64,000 nucleotides of DNA, from the NCBI RefSeq assembly GCF_009754945.1, contig NZ_WPIN01000004.1, forward strand, positions 558,001 through 622,000. The letters run 5' to 3'. Shown here piece after piece: positions 35,809 to 45,268 of the stretch (position 1 is its first letter; the number at the start of each line of letters is the position of its first letter). This DNA is from Spirosoma arboris. Its GTDB lineage: Bacteria; Bacteroidota; Bacteroidia; Cytophagales; Spirosomataceae. The notes below the pieces were generated by a model. That model was not told where the DNA came from and searched no databases. It saw only the letters and a program-made list of their open reading frames with translations. The position numbers were made by a program, and so were the translations under genes.

Positions 35809-35846
35809 TGCGTCTTTCTGAGTAGGTTAAGCATCGGGAAAACAGA

Positions 35847-35854
35847 CAAAGCTA
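35847..35854 (-). promoter_or_regulatory. -7 box for recQ
   Basis: The minus strand reads TAGCTTTG, a full match to TAnnTTTG, about 38 bases before the recQ ATG. No TTTG element is visible about 20 bases further upstream, so it is a half match. Confidence 0.4.
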
Positions 35855-36019
35855 AGACGAGTTAAACAGCTGTTGGTGACCGATTGCAGACTACTATCCT
35901 ACTATCAAATTTAAGAAAAATTTAAGTTATTTTTAGTGACAGAACCGTGATTTTATGCTCATCTTTCCGTCATAAGAGCCAAAGTTTCTTATTTTATCAT
36001 AAACCCCAATCCGATTACT

Positions 36020-36679
36020 ATGAAAAAGACCCTTTCAATACTATGCCTTGCTCTCGGCATGCTGGTTATGTTTGATGGTGTGGCTCAGGACGATAAATCG
36101 TCGAAAAATAAAGCGAAGAAAGAACAGAACGATGCCGATGCGTCGGCTAAATCAGCTGCCAAAGCGGAGAAAAAAGCAGCTAAAGACGCCGTAAAAGATG
36201 CTAAAAAAGATGCAGTGACCGATGCTGACAAAGCGGCTAAAGATCAAGCTAAGGCTGATAAGAAAGCCACTAAGGATGCCGCCAAAGCGACTAAAGCAGA
36301 ATCAAAAAGCACCGCAGATGCGACGACTGATGCTGCTAAACAGGCTGCTATGAATGAGAAGATGGCGAAGGTGAGAGCGGCTAAAGACGCTAAAAAGGAT
36401 GCTGCTGATAAGGGAGCTACTACTACCGACGCGAAAGTGGATAAAGCAGCGAAGAAGGCAGATAATACAGGTCTAAAAGACGATAAATTAAGTAAAACGG
36501 CGAAAGGATCTACACCCGCTGTGAAAGAAGAAAAAGCAACCCCCGCCGATTACAATGCGCCCGTTGACCCGTCAAAAAAAGGCCCTAATGGCGAGAAAGT
36601 GATGACCGGCCCACGGGGTGGTAAATATTATATTAACAAGAATGGCAACAAAACGTATTTGAGTAGTACAAAAGGGTAA
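36020..36679 (+). CDS. Secreted Lys/Ala-rich protein with PBCV-type basic C-terminal motif
   Basis: A 219-residue protein with a signal peptide (TLSILCLALGMLVMFDGVAQ), a middle of about 150 residues almost entirely Lys, Ala, Asp and Thr (repeats such as AAKDAVKDAKKD), probably a long charged helix or disordered, and a compact C-terminal motif, GPRGGKYYINKNGNKTYL. That motif resembles the PBCV-specific basic adaptor domain known from chloroviruses and some bacteria. The H1-like composition would suit nucleic acid or anionic polymer binding, but the signal peptide puts it outside the cytoplasm. Function unknown. Flanked by a perfect 32-bp hairpin. Confidence 0.75.
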   Translation: MKKTLSILCLALGMLVMFDGVAQDDKSSKNKAKKEQNDADASAKSAAKAEKKAAKDAVKDAKKDAVTDADKAAKDQAKADKKATKDAAKATKAESKSTADATTDAAKQAAMNEKMAKVRAAKDAKKDAADKGATTTDAKVDKAAKKADNTGLKDDKLSKTAKGSTPAVKEEKATPADYNAPVDPSKKGPNGEKVMTGPRGGKYYINKNGNKTYLSSTKG

Positions 36680-36681
36680 TC

Positions 36682-36749
36682 ATTCTCTAGTTCACTAAAA
36701 AAGGGGGCAGATTATCGAATCTGCCCCCTTTTTTAGTGAACTAGAGAAT
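36682..36749 (+). terminator. Terminator with perfect 32-base arms
   Basis: Arms 36682-36713 and 36718-36749 are exact complements, with a four-base loop (ATCG). GGGGGCAG / CTGCCCCC in the stem is followed by TTTTTT in the descending arm. It starts three bases after the stop of the Lys/Ala-rich gene. Confidence 0.9.
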
Positions 36750-36972
36750 GCACTGCTGATGAGTTGGTTGATAGGGATTTAGAAGGGTGTTGTTCCGTCA
36801 ATAATACCGTTTGTGTTTCGGGCCTATACAAAGGCGCGCCAGTTAAGTGGTGGGCGTGTGGCCGAAGTTACGTTGACACTAGAGCATCCGGAGCCTCATT
36901 AAGGGTTTTAGCTTGCCAGATGCCGTCGAACGAATGGTAAAAATTCGTATGTTCAGGGTAGAATATAAGCCT

Positions 36973-39342
36973 ATGCGCCAGCTACTTTGCCTGATTATTG
37001 CTTTTTTGCCAATTAGTTGTAATTCTCAAACAAGACAAATGACGGGCTTGCAGCAACCCGTCGAAATTATCCGAGATCGTTGGGGTGTCAACCACATTTA
37101 CGCCAAAAACGAGCACGATCTTTTTTTTGCGCAAGGGTATTCTGCTGCTCAGGACCGTTTGTTTCAACTGGAAATCTGGCGTCGGCAGGCTACCGGTACC
37201 GTTGCTGAACTGCTTGGTCCGCAGGAAACCAAACGTGATATTGGTACACGACTGTTTCGATTTCGGGGAGATATCAATAAAGAACTGCTTCACTACCATC
37301 CACATGGTCCACAGATCGTTGGAGCATTTGTCGAGGGAATCAATGCCTACATTACCGAAATACTGAAAACGCCCGAAAAGCTACCCTTTGAGTTTCGGGT
37401 CCTTAACACAAAACCCGCTTTTTGGACGCCCGAAGTTGTGATTAGTCGGCATCAGGGGCTCTTGGGCAATGTTCGTGATGAGCTGAATTATGGTCGATTG
37501 GTTAAACTGATCGGCCCCGAAAAACTTCGCGAACTGCAATGGTTTCATCCCGCGTCGAAACCGAGTGAGCCGGATCTGACACTTCACGTGAATGGTGAGG
37601 AACTGTTTCAGCCAATCCTGGGAATCTACGAGGCCTTTCGCTTGCCGTTGAAATTTAATGGCAAATTAGCCAAAGCCTATGAAGACGAAGCGAGCCGATC
37701 CAATAAATCAGTAGATGACTGGTTTGAGACAGAAAAACAGTTCGTTGGTTCGAATAACTGGATTATTTCGGGTAGCAAGTCGGCGAGTGGATACCCAATG
37801 CTGGCCAACGATCCGCACCGCTCACAATCGACTCCCTCGCTCCGGTACTGGGTGCATCTAAACGCGCCGGGTTGGAATGTAGTTGGAGCAGGTGAACCAA
37901 CCTTACCTGGTATTTCAATCGGTCACAACGACTATGGGGCCTGGGGTTTAACGATTTTTGAGACTGATAACGAAGATCTGTACGTTTACGATACAAACCC
38001 GGCAAACCCCAATCAATACCGCTATAAAGGTAAAGGAGCGAGCTATAGCTGGGAAAATATGAAAACGCTCTTCGAAACGATTCCGATGAAAGATGGGAAA
38101 TCGGTTCGGGCTGAGCTAAAATATACGCGTCACGGGCCGGTTGTATTTGAGGATATACAACATCACAAAGCGTATGCTATTCGGGCAGGATGGCTCGAAA
38201 CAGGTTGCGCTCCTTATCTGGCAAGCTTACGGATGAACCAATCGAAGAACTGGACGGAATTTCGGCAGGCATGTACCTATAGTCGGGTGCCGGGTGAGAA
38301 CATGATCTGGTCGGACAGGACGGGAACAATTGGTTGGCAGGCAGTAGGTTTAGCACCGATTCGCAAGAATTTCACAGGACTGGTTCCAGTGCCAGGTGAT
38401 GGCCGATTTGAATGGGATGGTTACCTTCCTATTCTTCAACTTCCAAATAAGTTAAACCCTCCCGAAGGCTACGTAGCAACGGCAAACAATAACCTAACTT
38501 CTATCGATTTTCCTCATCGCGATGCGGTTGGCTGGACATGGGCTTCACCGAGTCGGGCGCACCGTATTGAAGAAGTACTGAGCGATGGGAAACGCAAAAC
38601 TCTGGTGGATTTTATGGCTTTGCAGGCAGATTATCTGTCCATTCCTGCCCGGACATTGGTCCCTTTAGTGAAAAACTTGTCGTCGCCTATTGACCGGACA
38701 GCGCAGGCTTTAGAATACCTGCGTCGATGGGATTATAAACTTGATCCTAATTCGATTGCAGCTTCTATTTATGTGGCCTGGGAGGGGCAACTAAAATTGG
38801 CAATTTACCAGCAGAAAGTGCCGGAAATAGCCCAACCTTATCTGACAAGTTTTCCATCGAAACGGGTAATTGATGCACTTCTTACTCCGACGGCTACTCG
38901 TAATAGTTTGTTGCTTTTGTGTATGGATCGTGCTGTGGCCGAACTCACCGAGCGACTCGGTAGCGACATGACTAAGTGGGTATATGGTCAAACTAAGAAC
39001 AAGCATATTACCATTACACATCCGCTTAGTAACCTGGTTGATAACGCGATGCGGAAGAAAATTAACCTTGGTCCAGCGGTTCGGGGGGGCTATGCTGAAA
39101 CCGTGAATGCAACCAGTGCCAATCTTAATCAAACGCACGGCGCATCGTTCCGAATTCTGGTCGATACCGAAGACTGGGATAAAACGCTCGGGATCAATAC
39201 CCCCGGTCAGTCGGGAAACCCCGATAGCCCGCACTACGGCGACCTATTTCCGATCTGGGCCGAAAACAAGTATTTTCCAGTGTATTTCTCCAAAGAAAAA
39301 GTAAAGTCTGTTGCTGAAGAAACCACCGTATTGAAGCCGTAG
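36973..39342 (+). CDS. Penicillin acylase family N-terminal nucleophile hydrolase, lipoprotein
   Basis: A 789-residue precursor with a lipobox (IIAFLPISC, Cys16). The autoproteolysis site is FVGSNNWIISG: Ser260 would become the N-terminal nucleophile of the large chain after removal of a linker. The Asn in NNN (YVATANNNLTS) and Arg in TRHGPVV match conserved catalytic positions. Relatives cut amides such as penicillin G, acyl-homoserine lactones or other N-acyl amino acids; which applies is unknown. The frame is open to 36913, but the ATG at 36973 puts the signal peptide at the start. Bases 36750-36972 hold no other gene. Confidence 0.9.
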   Translation: MRQLLCLIIAFLPISCNSQTRQMTGLQQPVEIIRDRWGVNHIYAKNEHDLFFAQGYSAAQDRLFQLEIWRRQATGTVAELLGPQETKRDIGTRLFRFRGDINKELLHYHPHGPQIVGAFVEGINAYITEILKTPEKLPFEFRVLNTKPAFWTPEVVISRHQGLLGNVRDELNYGRLVKLIGPEKLRELQWFHPASKPSEPDLTLHVNGEELFQPILGIYEAFRLPLKFNGKLAKAYEDEASRSNKSVDDWFETEKQFVGSNNWIISGSKSASGYPMLANDPHRSQSTPSLRYWVHLNAPGWNVVGAGEPTLPGISIGHNDYGAWGLTIFETDNEDLYVYDTNPANPNQYRYKGKGASYSWENMKTLFETIPMKDGKSVRAELKYTRHGPVVFEDIQHHKAYAIRAGWLETGCAPYLASLRMNQSKNWTEFRQACTYSRVPGENMIWSDRTGTIGWQAVGLAPIRKNFTGLVPVPGDGRFEWDGYLPILQLPNKLNPPEGYVATANNNLTSIDFPHRDAVGWTWASPSRAHRIEEVLSDGKRKTLVDFMALQADYLSIPARTLVPLVKNLSSPIDRTAQALEYLRRWDYKLDPNSIAASIYVAWEGQLKLAIYQQKVPEIAQPYLTSFPSKRVIDALLTPTATRNSLLLLCMDRAVAELTERLGSDMTKWVYGQTKNKHITITHPLSNLVDNAMRKKINLGPAVRGGYAETVNATSANLNQTHGASFRILVDTEDWDKTLGINTPGQSGNPDSPHYGDLFPIWAENKYFPVYFSKEKVKSVAEETTVLKP

Positions 39343-39391
39343 TAACGCGGACAGGATGTCCACGCTACATATACATAAGCGCTACATTTCG

Positions 39392-39399
39392 TACTTTTG
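39392..39399 (+). promoter_or_regulatory. -7 box directly before argS
   Basis: TACTTTTG, a full TAnnTTTG match, ends only six bases before the argS ATG. If used, the transcript would start at or within a few bases of the start codon, i.e. leaderless or nearly so. No clear -33 TTTG is visible. Confidence 0.4.
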
Positions 39400-39405
39400 T
39401 AGGAA

Positions 39406-41205
39406 ATGGATATTCAATCAATAGTAGAAACCGATATTACACGGTCAATCGCCGAACTCTATCCCGGCAATTCCTGCGACGTACAGCTTACGCCGACTAA
39501 AAAAGAGTTTGAAGGACAGTACACTTTTGTAACGTTTCCACTCACCAAAGCTCTCCGACAGGCTCCCGCACAGATTGGGCAGGCAATTGGTGCCTGGCTA
39601 TTGAAAAACAGTACAGTTGTCAGCGCGTTCAATGTAGTTCAGGGCTTCCTGAATATAAGTATTGCCGATACGGCCTGGGTTGGGCTGTTGAATGATATAG
39701 TCGCTAATCCGAACTTCGGTATACTTCCCACAAAAGAGCAGTCGGTGATGGTTGAGTTTTCGTCGCCGAACACCAACAAGCCCCTTCACCTTGGTCATTT
39801 ACGCAATAATTTCCTGGGTGATTCGGTCAGCAAGATTCTGGCCGCGAACGGTTATGATGTGGTGAAAACCTGCATCGTTAACGACCGGGGTGTGCATATC
39901 TGCAAATCCATGCTGGCTTACAAGCTATTTGGAACCGATGCATCGGGCCATGGCGAAACGCCAGAATCAGCGGGTATGAAAGGCGACCACCTGATTGGGA
40001 AATACTATGTGCTTTTCGATAAAGCGTACAAAGCGCAGATCGAAGAGATGGTAGGGCAGGGCACCCCGAAAGAAGAAGCGGAAAAGAAGGCTCCACTCAT
40101 GCTCGAAGTTCAGCAGATGCTGCGCCTTTGGGAGAAGGGTGACCCTGAAACAGTCGCTCTTTGGAGTCAGCTCAATGCCTGGGTGTATGCTGGTTTCGAT
40201 GCCACCTATAAACGAATCGGCGTTAGTTTCGATAAAACCTACTACGAATCGAATACCTATCTGTTAGGGAAAGAAGTTGTCGAAGAAGGGCTTCAGAAAG
40301 GTGTTTTTTACCGGAAAGATGACAGTTCTGTCTGGATTGATTTGACCGAAGAGGGCCTGGATCAGAAGCTGGTGATGCGCTCCGATGGTACATCGGTGTA
40401 CATGACTCAGGATCTCGGCACAACGGATTTGAAGTACCAGGATTTTCATAATAACCGCCAGATTTGGGTGGTTGGTAATGAGCAGGATTACCATTTCAAT
40501 GTACTGTTCGCCATTCTGCGCAAGTTAGGTCGGACGTATGCCGAAGCGCTGTATCACCTCTCCTATGGTATGGTTGATCTGCCAACGGGTAAGATGAAAT
40601 CGCGTGAAGGTACCGTTGTCGACGCCGACGACCTGATTCAGGAAACCGTTGACGCGGCATCTGCGGCTGCCGATGACGCGGCCAAGGGTAAACTGGAAGA
40701 TTTCAGCGAGGAAGAGAAAGCTACGCTTTTTCAAACGCTTGGTTTAGGTGCCTTGAAATACTATCTGCTGAAAGTCGATCCGCAAAAACGGATGCAGTTC
40801 AATCCGACTGAATCAGTGGATTTGCACGGAAATACTGGTCCCTATATCCAGTATGTTCATGCCCGAATCCGGTCTGTTTTGCGGAAAGCTGCTGAACTGA
40901 ATGTCGTGCTGGAAGGGCCGGTGGCAGCAACACAACTTGATGAGATTGAGCAGCAATTGGTATTTTTGTTGAGCCAGTATCCGGAGCGGGTAGCCGAGGC
41001 AGGAACGGCCTATGCACCCTCCTATATTGCCCAATATGCTTATGAGCTAGCTAAGGCATTCAATCAGTTTTATGACAGGCTCTCGATCCTAAAAGAAACT
41101 GACCCAATTAAATTGCATACCCGCCTTATATTATCAAAATCCATTAGTGAAACTATTCAGAAGGCAATGGGTTTATTGGGAATAGAAGTGCCTGAAAAAA
41201 TGTAG
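39406..41205 (+). CDS. argS: Arginyl-tRNA synthetase
   Basis: Charges tRNA-Arg. The 599 residues show an N-terminal additional domain (1-110), HLGH at 128-131 in NKPLHLGHLRNN (HIGH motif), NDRGVHICKSMLAY, the GKMKSREGTVVDADDLI block that stands in for KMSKS in this enzyme, and the C-terminal anticodon-binding DALR domain (LHGNTGPYIQYVHARIRS to LGIEVPEKM). Length and motifs are standard. A -7 promoter box ends six bases before the ATG. Confidence 0.97.
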   Translation: MDIQSIVETDITRSIAELYPGNSCDVQLTPTKKEFEGQYTFVTFPLTKALRQAPAQIGQAIGAWLLKNSTVVSAFNVVQGFLNISIADTAWVGLLNDIVANPNFGILPTKEQSVMVEFSSPNTNKPLHLGHLRNNFLGDSVSKILAANGYDVVKTCIVNDRGVHICKSMLAYKLFGTDASGHGETPESAGMKGDHLIGKYYVLFDKAYKAQIEEMVGQGTPKEEAEKKAPLMLEVQQMLRLWEKGDPETVALWSQLNAWVYAGFDATYKRIGVSFDKTYYESNTYLLGKEVVEEGLQKGVFYRKDDSSVWIDLTEEGLDQKLVMRSDGTSVYMTQDLGTTDLKYQDFHNNRQIWVVGNEQDYHFNVLFAILRKLGRTYAEALYHLSYGMVDLPTGKMKSREGTVVDADDLIQETVDAASAAADDAAKGKLEDFSEEEKATLFQTLGLGALKYYLLKVDPQKRMQFNPTESVDLHGNTGPYIQYVHARIRSVLRKAAELNVVLEGPVAATQLDEIEQQLVFLLSQYPERVAEAGTAYAPSYIAQYAYELAKAFNQFYDRLSILKETDPIKLHTRLILSKSISETIQKAMGLLGIEVPEKM

Positions 41206-41274
41206 TTTAAGTTATTCAGGTTCAGTACAAATACGTTCCTTTGCCAAACTTTCTACAAAATTGTCAAACTAACC

Positions 41275-41895
41275 ATGAAAAAGAATCTCATTGTTTCCCT
41301 GGTCGCGGTTGCGGTCGTTTTTTCACTCACTAGTTTTATGTCCTTTTCTGTTCTTGTCAAAGGCATTTTCAGCGATAAGCGGGCTGCTCTTTCTGCACCA
41401 GCCAATGCGCCAGCCCCCACAAAAAGCCTTTATGATTTCACGGTAAATTCGCTTGAAGGTAAGCCCGTAGCATTGAAAGCCTACAAAGGCAAAAAAGTTG
41501 TCATTCTGAACGTTGCGTCGAAATGCGGCTTTACCCCTCAGTATGCCGATTGGGAAAAATTCTACAAAGAACATGGCGACAAAGTAGTCGTTCTGGGTTT
41601 CCCTGCTAACAATTTTAAAAGTCAGGAACCTGGTACCAGCGAAGAAATTGCTGAGTTCTGCAAGAAAAATTATGGCGTAACCTTCCCGATGTTTGAGAAA
41701 GTATCGGTACTGGGCGACGATCAGGCTCCACTTTACAAATGGTTGACAACCAAGTCTATGAATGGCTGGAATGAGCAGGTGCCTACCTGGAATTTCTGCA
41801 AGTATGTCATCAACGAAAAAGGTGAACTGACCAATTTCTTCGGCTCGAAAGTGAAGCCAGAAGATGAAGAATTTAAGAAAGCGATTGGTATTTAA
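41275..41895 (+). CDS. Glutathione peroxidase family thiol peroxidase, exported or anchored
   Basis: A 206-residue protein. After an N-terminal hydrophobic segment (LIVSLVAVAVVFSLTSFMSF) and linker comes a thioredoxin-fold Gpx domain with peroxidatic Cys84 in NVASKCGFTPQY, EPGTSEEIAEFCKK, and WNFCKYVIN (Trp and Asn of the catalytic tetrad). The FPCNQF motif is FPANNF here: the Cys often used in resolving is Ala, and Gln is Asn. Another Cys (EFCKKNYG) could resolve instead. It likely reduces peroxides outside the cytoplasm using thioredoxin-like donors. Confidence 0.9.
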   Translation: MKKNLIVSLVAVAVVFSLTSFMSFSVLVKGIFSDKRAALSAPANAPAPTKSLYDFTVNSLEGKPVALKAYKGKKVVILNVASKCGFTPQYADWEKFYKEHGDKVVVLGFPANNFKSQEPGTSEEIAEFCKKNYGVTFPMFEKVSVLGDDQAPLYKWLTTKSMNGWNEQVPTWNFCKYVINEKGELTNFFGSKVKPEDEEFKKAIGI

Positions 41896-41905
41896 TTAAT
41901 TGGTG

Positions 41906-41991
41906 AAAGAGCGAAAGAGTGAAAGAACGAAAGGGTGAATCATAGGCGCAAGCTTTAATCATTCTTTCGTTCTTTCACTCTTTCGCTCTTT
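41906..41991. repeat. Palindromic repeat, GAAAGAGCGAAAGAGTGAAAG family, copy 1
   Basis: A perfect 28-base arm, 41906-41933 (AAAGAGCGAAAGAGTGAAAG then AACGAAAG), pairs with 41964-41991. Each arm is a drifted tandem of 7-8 base GAAAGA(G/A)(C/T) units. It fills the gap between the peroxidase stop (41895) and menA (42006). The same units form the element at 56331. Confidence 0.85.
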
Positions 41992-42005
41992 CGCTCTTTG
42001 CACAC

Positions 42006-42902
42006 ATGATAAAGAGCTGGATTGCAGCCGCTCGGCCGCGTACGTTACCGCTATCCTTAGCCAGTATTATTCTCGGGAGCTTTCTGGCCTCGGCCGACCA
42101 TCATTTTAGCTGGTCGATAGCCCTATTAGCCGCTCTAACGACCATCTTCCTGCAAATCCTGTCCAACTTTGCCAATGACTACGGCGATGCGGTATCGGGT
42201 AAAGACACTGAACTTCGTGTTGGGCCTCGCAGGGCGGTTGCCACCGGCGACATTACCAAAGAAGCGATGATGCGAGGCATTATAATCATGTCAGTGCTCT
42301 CGCTGGTTTCCGGAATCGGCTTGCTTATCCTGGCTTTCTATGACGCTGGGGCTACGGTTTTCTGGTTTTTCCTGGTATTGGGATTACTGAGTATTGCAGC
42401 CGCCATTGGCTATACAAATGGCAAACGGCCTTATGGGTATGCAGGCTTCGGTGATATTGCCGTCTTGATTTTCTTTGGTTGGGTGGGCGTATTAGGGACG
42501 TATTTTCTGCATACGCTCTCGTTCAATGCTATCTTGCTCTTACCTGCAACCAGTGTTGGTCTATTTGCAACAGGTGTACTGAACGTCAACAACATCCGCG
42601 ACATCGAAACTGATACAATGACTGGCAAACGCTCTATTCCTGCACGGATTGGACTATCATTAGCTATTCGGTATCACTGGGGGCTTCTTCTAACCGGAAT
42701 GTTCTGTGCTGTTGCTTACTCGTTTCTGACAGGTGCCAACTGGTTCAGCTACGTTTATCTATTAGCGTTCCCATTGTTTATTCTGAATGGTCGAGCTATC
42801 GCAACGCACAAAAATCCTGTTGAACTCAACGCTCGTCTTGGGCAGCTTGCTCTTACAACCCTGTTGTTTGTCGTGCTTTTTGGGGTAGGCCAAGTTCTTT
42901 AA
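42006..42902 (+). CDS. menA: 1,4-dihydroxy-2-naphthoate polyprenyltransferase
   Basis: Integral membrane UbiA-family prenyltransferase of menaquinone synthesis. The 298 residues form about eight to nine membrane spans. The first Asp-rich substrate/Mg site is NFANDYGDAVSGKD (about 57-70), and the second is NVNNIRDIETDTMTGK (about 195-210). PRTLPLSLASIILG and GNGKRPYGYAGFGDI-type sequence (NGKRPYGYAGFGD) are typical of MenA. Menaquinone is the usual quinone in Cytophagales. Convergent with the phosphatase gene. Confidence 0.93.
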   Translation: MIKSWIAAARPRTLPLSLASIILGSFLASADHHFSWSIALLAALTTIFLQILSNFANDYGDAVSGKDTELRVGPRRAVATGDITKEAMMRGIIIMSVLSLVSGIGLLILAFYDAGATVFWFFLVLGLLSIAAAIGYTNGKRPYGYAGFGDIAVLIFFGWVGVLGTYFLHTLSFNAILLLPATSVGLFATGVLNVNNIRDIETDTMTGKRSIPARIGLSLAIRYHWGLLLTGMFCAVAYSFLTGANWFSYVYLLAFPLFILNGRAIATHKNPVELNARLGQLALTTLLFVVLFGVGQVL

Positions 42903-42918
42903 ATTAACCCGCCCTTTT

Positions 42919-45243
42919 CTACTGTCGCACAACCTTTCGGGTTATCTTATTTTGCCCAGCCTGAATAGTAAGCAGATACGTTCCTGCGGTATGTGGCATC
43001 GGGATCGTTTCATTCACAGATGAAACCGTACCGAATTGTTTCTGAAATATCGCCCGGCCCTGCAAATCACGAAGGCTTACACTGACTTCCTTTTTTTGCG
43101 TCGTCGTCAACTCCACATAGACAACTTCATGAGTTGGGTTGGGATAAACTCGTAGTTGTCCGCCAGAAAACTCTTCTTCGGCGGTGGGTAAAAGAACTGT
43201 TATTGACGCTTGGCCCGAAGTACTGCCTTTACCGCAACTATTTTCGACACTAGCTACGGTGTAGACAATAGATTTAGTCGGTTGGAGCGTCAGGGCTGTT
43301 GGCGTTACACTACTGGAGAAAGCCGTACCGTCGGATAGTGTTCCTTTCCAGGGGCCATCGCCCGTGAAACTGAGTGAGAGATTAATTGACTGTCCCTGCA
43401 ATACAGTTGTCGAACCGGATAGGGTAGCCGTTGGTAAAGGTTTAACTGCAAATCCACCACTGGCAATAAGCTGTGCATAGGGAATACCGCGTGGCCTCAC
43501 CTGCAACCGATAGCCTGCTCCGGGCACTAAATTGGCCGGAATCGTTGCACTTAATGTGTTGAGTGTGCCTGAGCCAACAATCTTTTCAGTAGTGAAATCA
43601 CCCGATGCATCAGACAGCAGCACGTCATACTGCCAGCCAGCGGCTTTTGTCGTATTTTCGGGTATAGCCGTAACAGCGAAGGTACTGCCTACACAAACTG
43701 ATGCATTGACTGATACTTTGGCCGTTAGTTTTGGGGGTTGCTGGACAGTGACAGTAAATTGATCGGTCAGGCACTGCTGATTGTCATTGACAACGACCGG
43801 AAATGTTCCTGCCTTATCGGCCACGTAACGAATCGTGCGGCCAGTCTGCCCTCCTGACCACCGGTAATCGCCAACCCAGGAAGCTGAAAACGTGAGTGTA
43901 TCGGCAAATTCGGTTGTTAGTGACGCTGATTTATTCACGTTTTTCATGATCGTGAACTTGTCCTGTACCGAACCATCGGACATAACTAATTGCGCATCCA
44001 GGCGATTGTCGTTTACGTCCAAAAGCATTGATCCACCAAGAGTTGTGTTATTATAAACCGTAGCCGGGTGCGGGAAATCGACAGATTGGCCTCCTAATTG
44101 ACCACCCGATCCATTGACAACATATACGGTGCCTTGCCCTTTGGTCAGAATAGGGCAGGAGTTTGCCGAACCATCGTAACGGGCAGTTGTATTTTCGACT
44201 AGATTTTGGCTTTTATCGTAGGTTTTTGCTAAACCACGTAATCCCTTAATTCGATAGGTTCGCTCATAGCCGTGGCTATGGCCGTTGAGGACTAAATCGA
44301 CTCCATAGCGTTCCAAAATAGGAATTAGATTCTCGCGAATGAGTCGCATGGATTCCTCCGTGTCAGAATTGTGACCCCCTTTACTGTAAGGCGGGTGATG
44401 GAAAATGACAATTGTCCAGGGAAGCTTGTTGGCAGCAAGATCTTTTTTGAGCCATTGTACCTGCGTCGAGGTTGTATCATAAAGGCGATATTGACCGTCT
44501 GGCCTGCCTTGCGAGTCAAGCGAAATTAAATGCACATTGCCATAATTGCCTGAATAATACGATTTTGATCCCGAAGGTATGCCTCCGGCTTCGCCTTGCT
44601 GTGGGAATGAAAACAGGTTGAAGTAGGCCGTGTTGGTATTTGTTTCACTATCGGCATAATCGTGATTGCCGGGTGTAATAAATAGAGGTGTGTTGCGAAG
44701 TGTAGCTGCGTAAACCGGAAAGACCAATCGCTGATATTCTTCTTCGAATCCAAACGAATAAGCATTGTCGCCAAGCCACACCCATAAATCGACCGGGCGA
44801 TTAGCGGTGGCGTTTCGGTAAGCTTGATACACATTTGTCTGGTTGTCATTACCACTGCCAAAATCACCTAATACCCACATCCGAAAGGGACGCGTATCGC
44901 CAGCGGGAACGGCAGTTTTAACGTAATAATCTGGGCCGGCCGCTAATTGTGTATCATCATAGCCAATGGCATATGCATAACGGGTTGCGGGTTGTAAACC
45001 TGTGAGCGTGAGGACATGTTCGAGGGTGGGCTGCGTTTCGCGAGTATCTTTTGTCAATTGGCTGGCAGATGGGCCAAACCATACTCGGCCTGTTGTGGGC
45101 TGATCTGTACGCCAGCGAACAACGACCGAGGTTGAGGTCAATACCTGTAAATAAGGCCCTCGGACAATAGTAGGTACTTGAGCTACAGTTTTCTGTACAA
45201 AAAAGAAAAGAAAAATGATAGCGAGTAGAAGTGTATTTTTCAT
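42919..45243 (-). CDS. Purple acid phosphatase-like metallophosphoesterase, T9SS cargo
   Basis: A 774-residue secreted protein: signal peptide (LLAIIFLFFFVQKTVAQ), an Fn3-like N-terminal domain (about 24-115), and a calcineurin-like phosphatase domain with the metal motifs LGDFGSGND, WLGDNAYSFG, PGNHDY, VIFHHPPYS and NGHSHGYER. Ig-like or PKD-like beta repeats follow, then a C-terminal T9SS sorting domain (YPNPTHEVVYVEL ... TYLLTIQAGQNKITRKVV). Likely exported by the type IX system to the cell surface to release phosphate from organic phosphates. Convergent with menA. Confidence 0.93.
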   Translation of the reverse strand: MKNTLLLAIIFLFFFVQKTVAQVPTIVRGPYLQVLTSTSVVVRWRTDQPTTGRVWFGPSASQLTKDTRETQPTLEHVLTLTGLQPATRYAYAIGYDDTQLAAGPDYYVKTAVPAGDTRPFRMWVLGDFGSGNDNQTNVYQAYRNATANRPVDLWVWLGDNAYSFGFEEEYQRLVFPVYAATLRNTPLFITPGNHDYADSETNTNTAYFNLFSFPQQGEAGGIPSGSKSYYSGNYGNVHLISLDSQGRPDGQYRLYDTTSTQVQWLKKDLAANKLPWTIVIFHHPPYSKGGHNSDTEESMRLIRENLIPILERYGVDLVLNGHSHGYERTYRIKGLRGLAKTYDKSQNLVENTTARYDGSANSCPILTKGQGTVYVVNGSGGQLGGQSVDFPHPATVYNNTTLGGSMLLDVNDNRLDAQLVMSDGSVQDKFTIMKNVNKSASLTTEFADTLTFSASWVGDYRWSGGQTGRTIRYVADKAGTFPVVVNDNQQCLTDQFTVTVQQPPKLTAKVSVNASVCVGSTFAVTAIPENTTKAAGWQYDVLLSDASGDFTTEKIVGSGTLNTLSATIPANLVPGAGYRLQVRPRGIPYAQLIASGGFAVKPLPTATLSGSTTVLQGQSINLSLSFTGDGPWKGTLSDGTAFSSSVTPTALTLQPTKSIVYTVASVENSCGKGSTSGQASITVLLPTAEEEFSGGQLRVYPNPTHEVVYVELTTTQKKEVSVSLRDLQGRAIFQKQFGTVSSVNETIPMPHTAGTYLLTIQAGQNKITRKVVRQ

Positions 45244-45268
45244 GTGGTGAACTAGAAGTCCACCGTAA

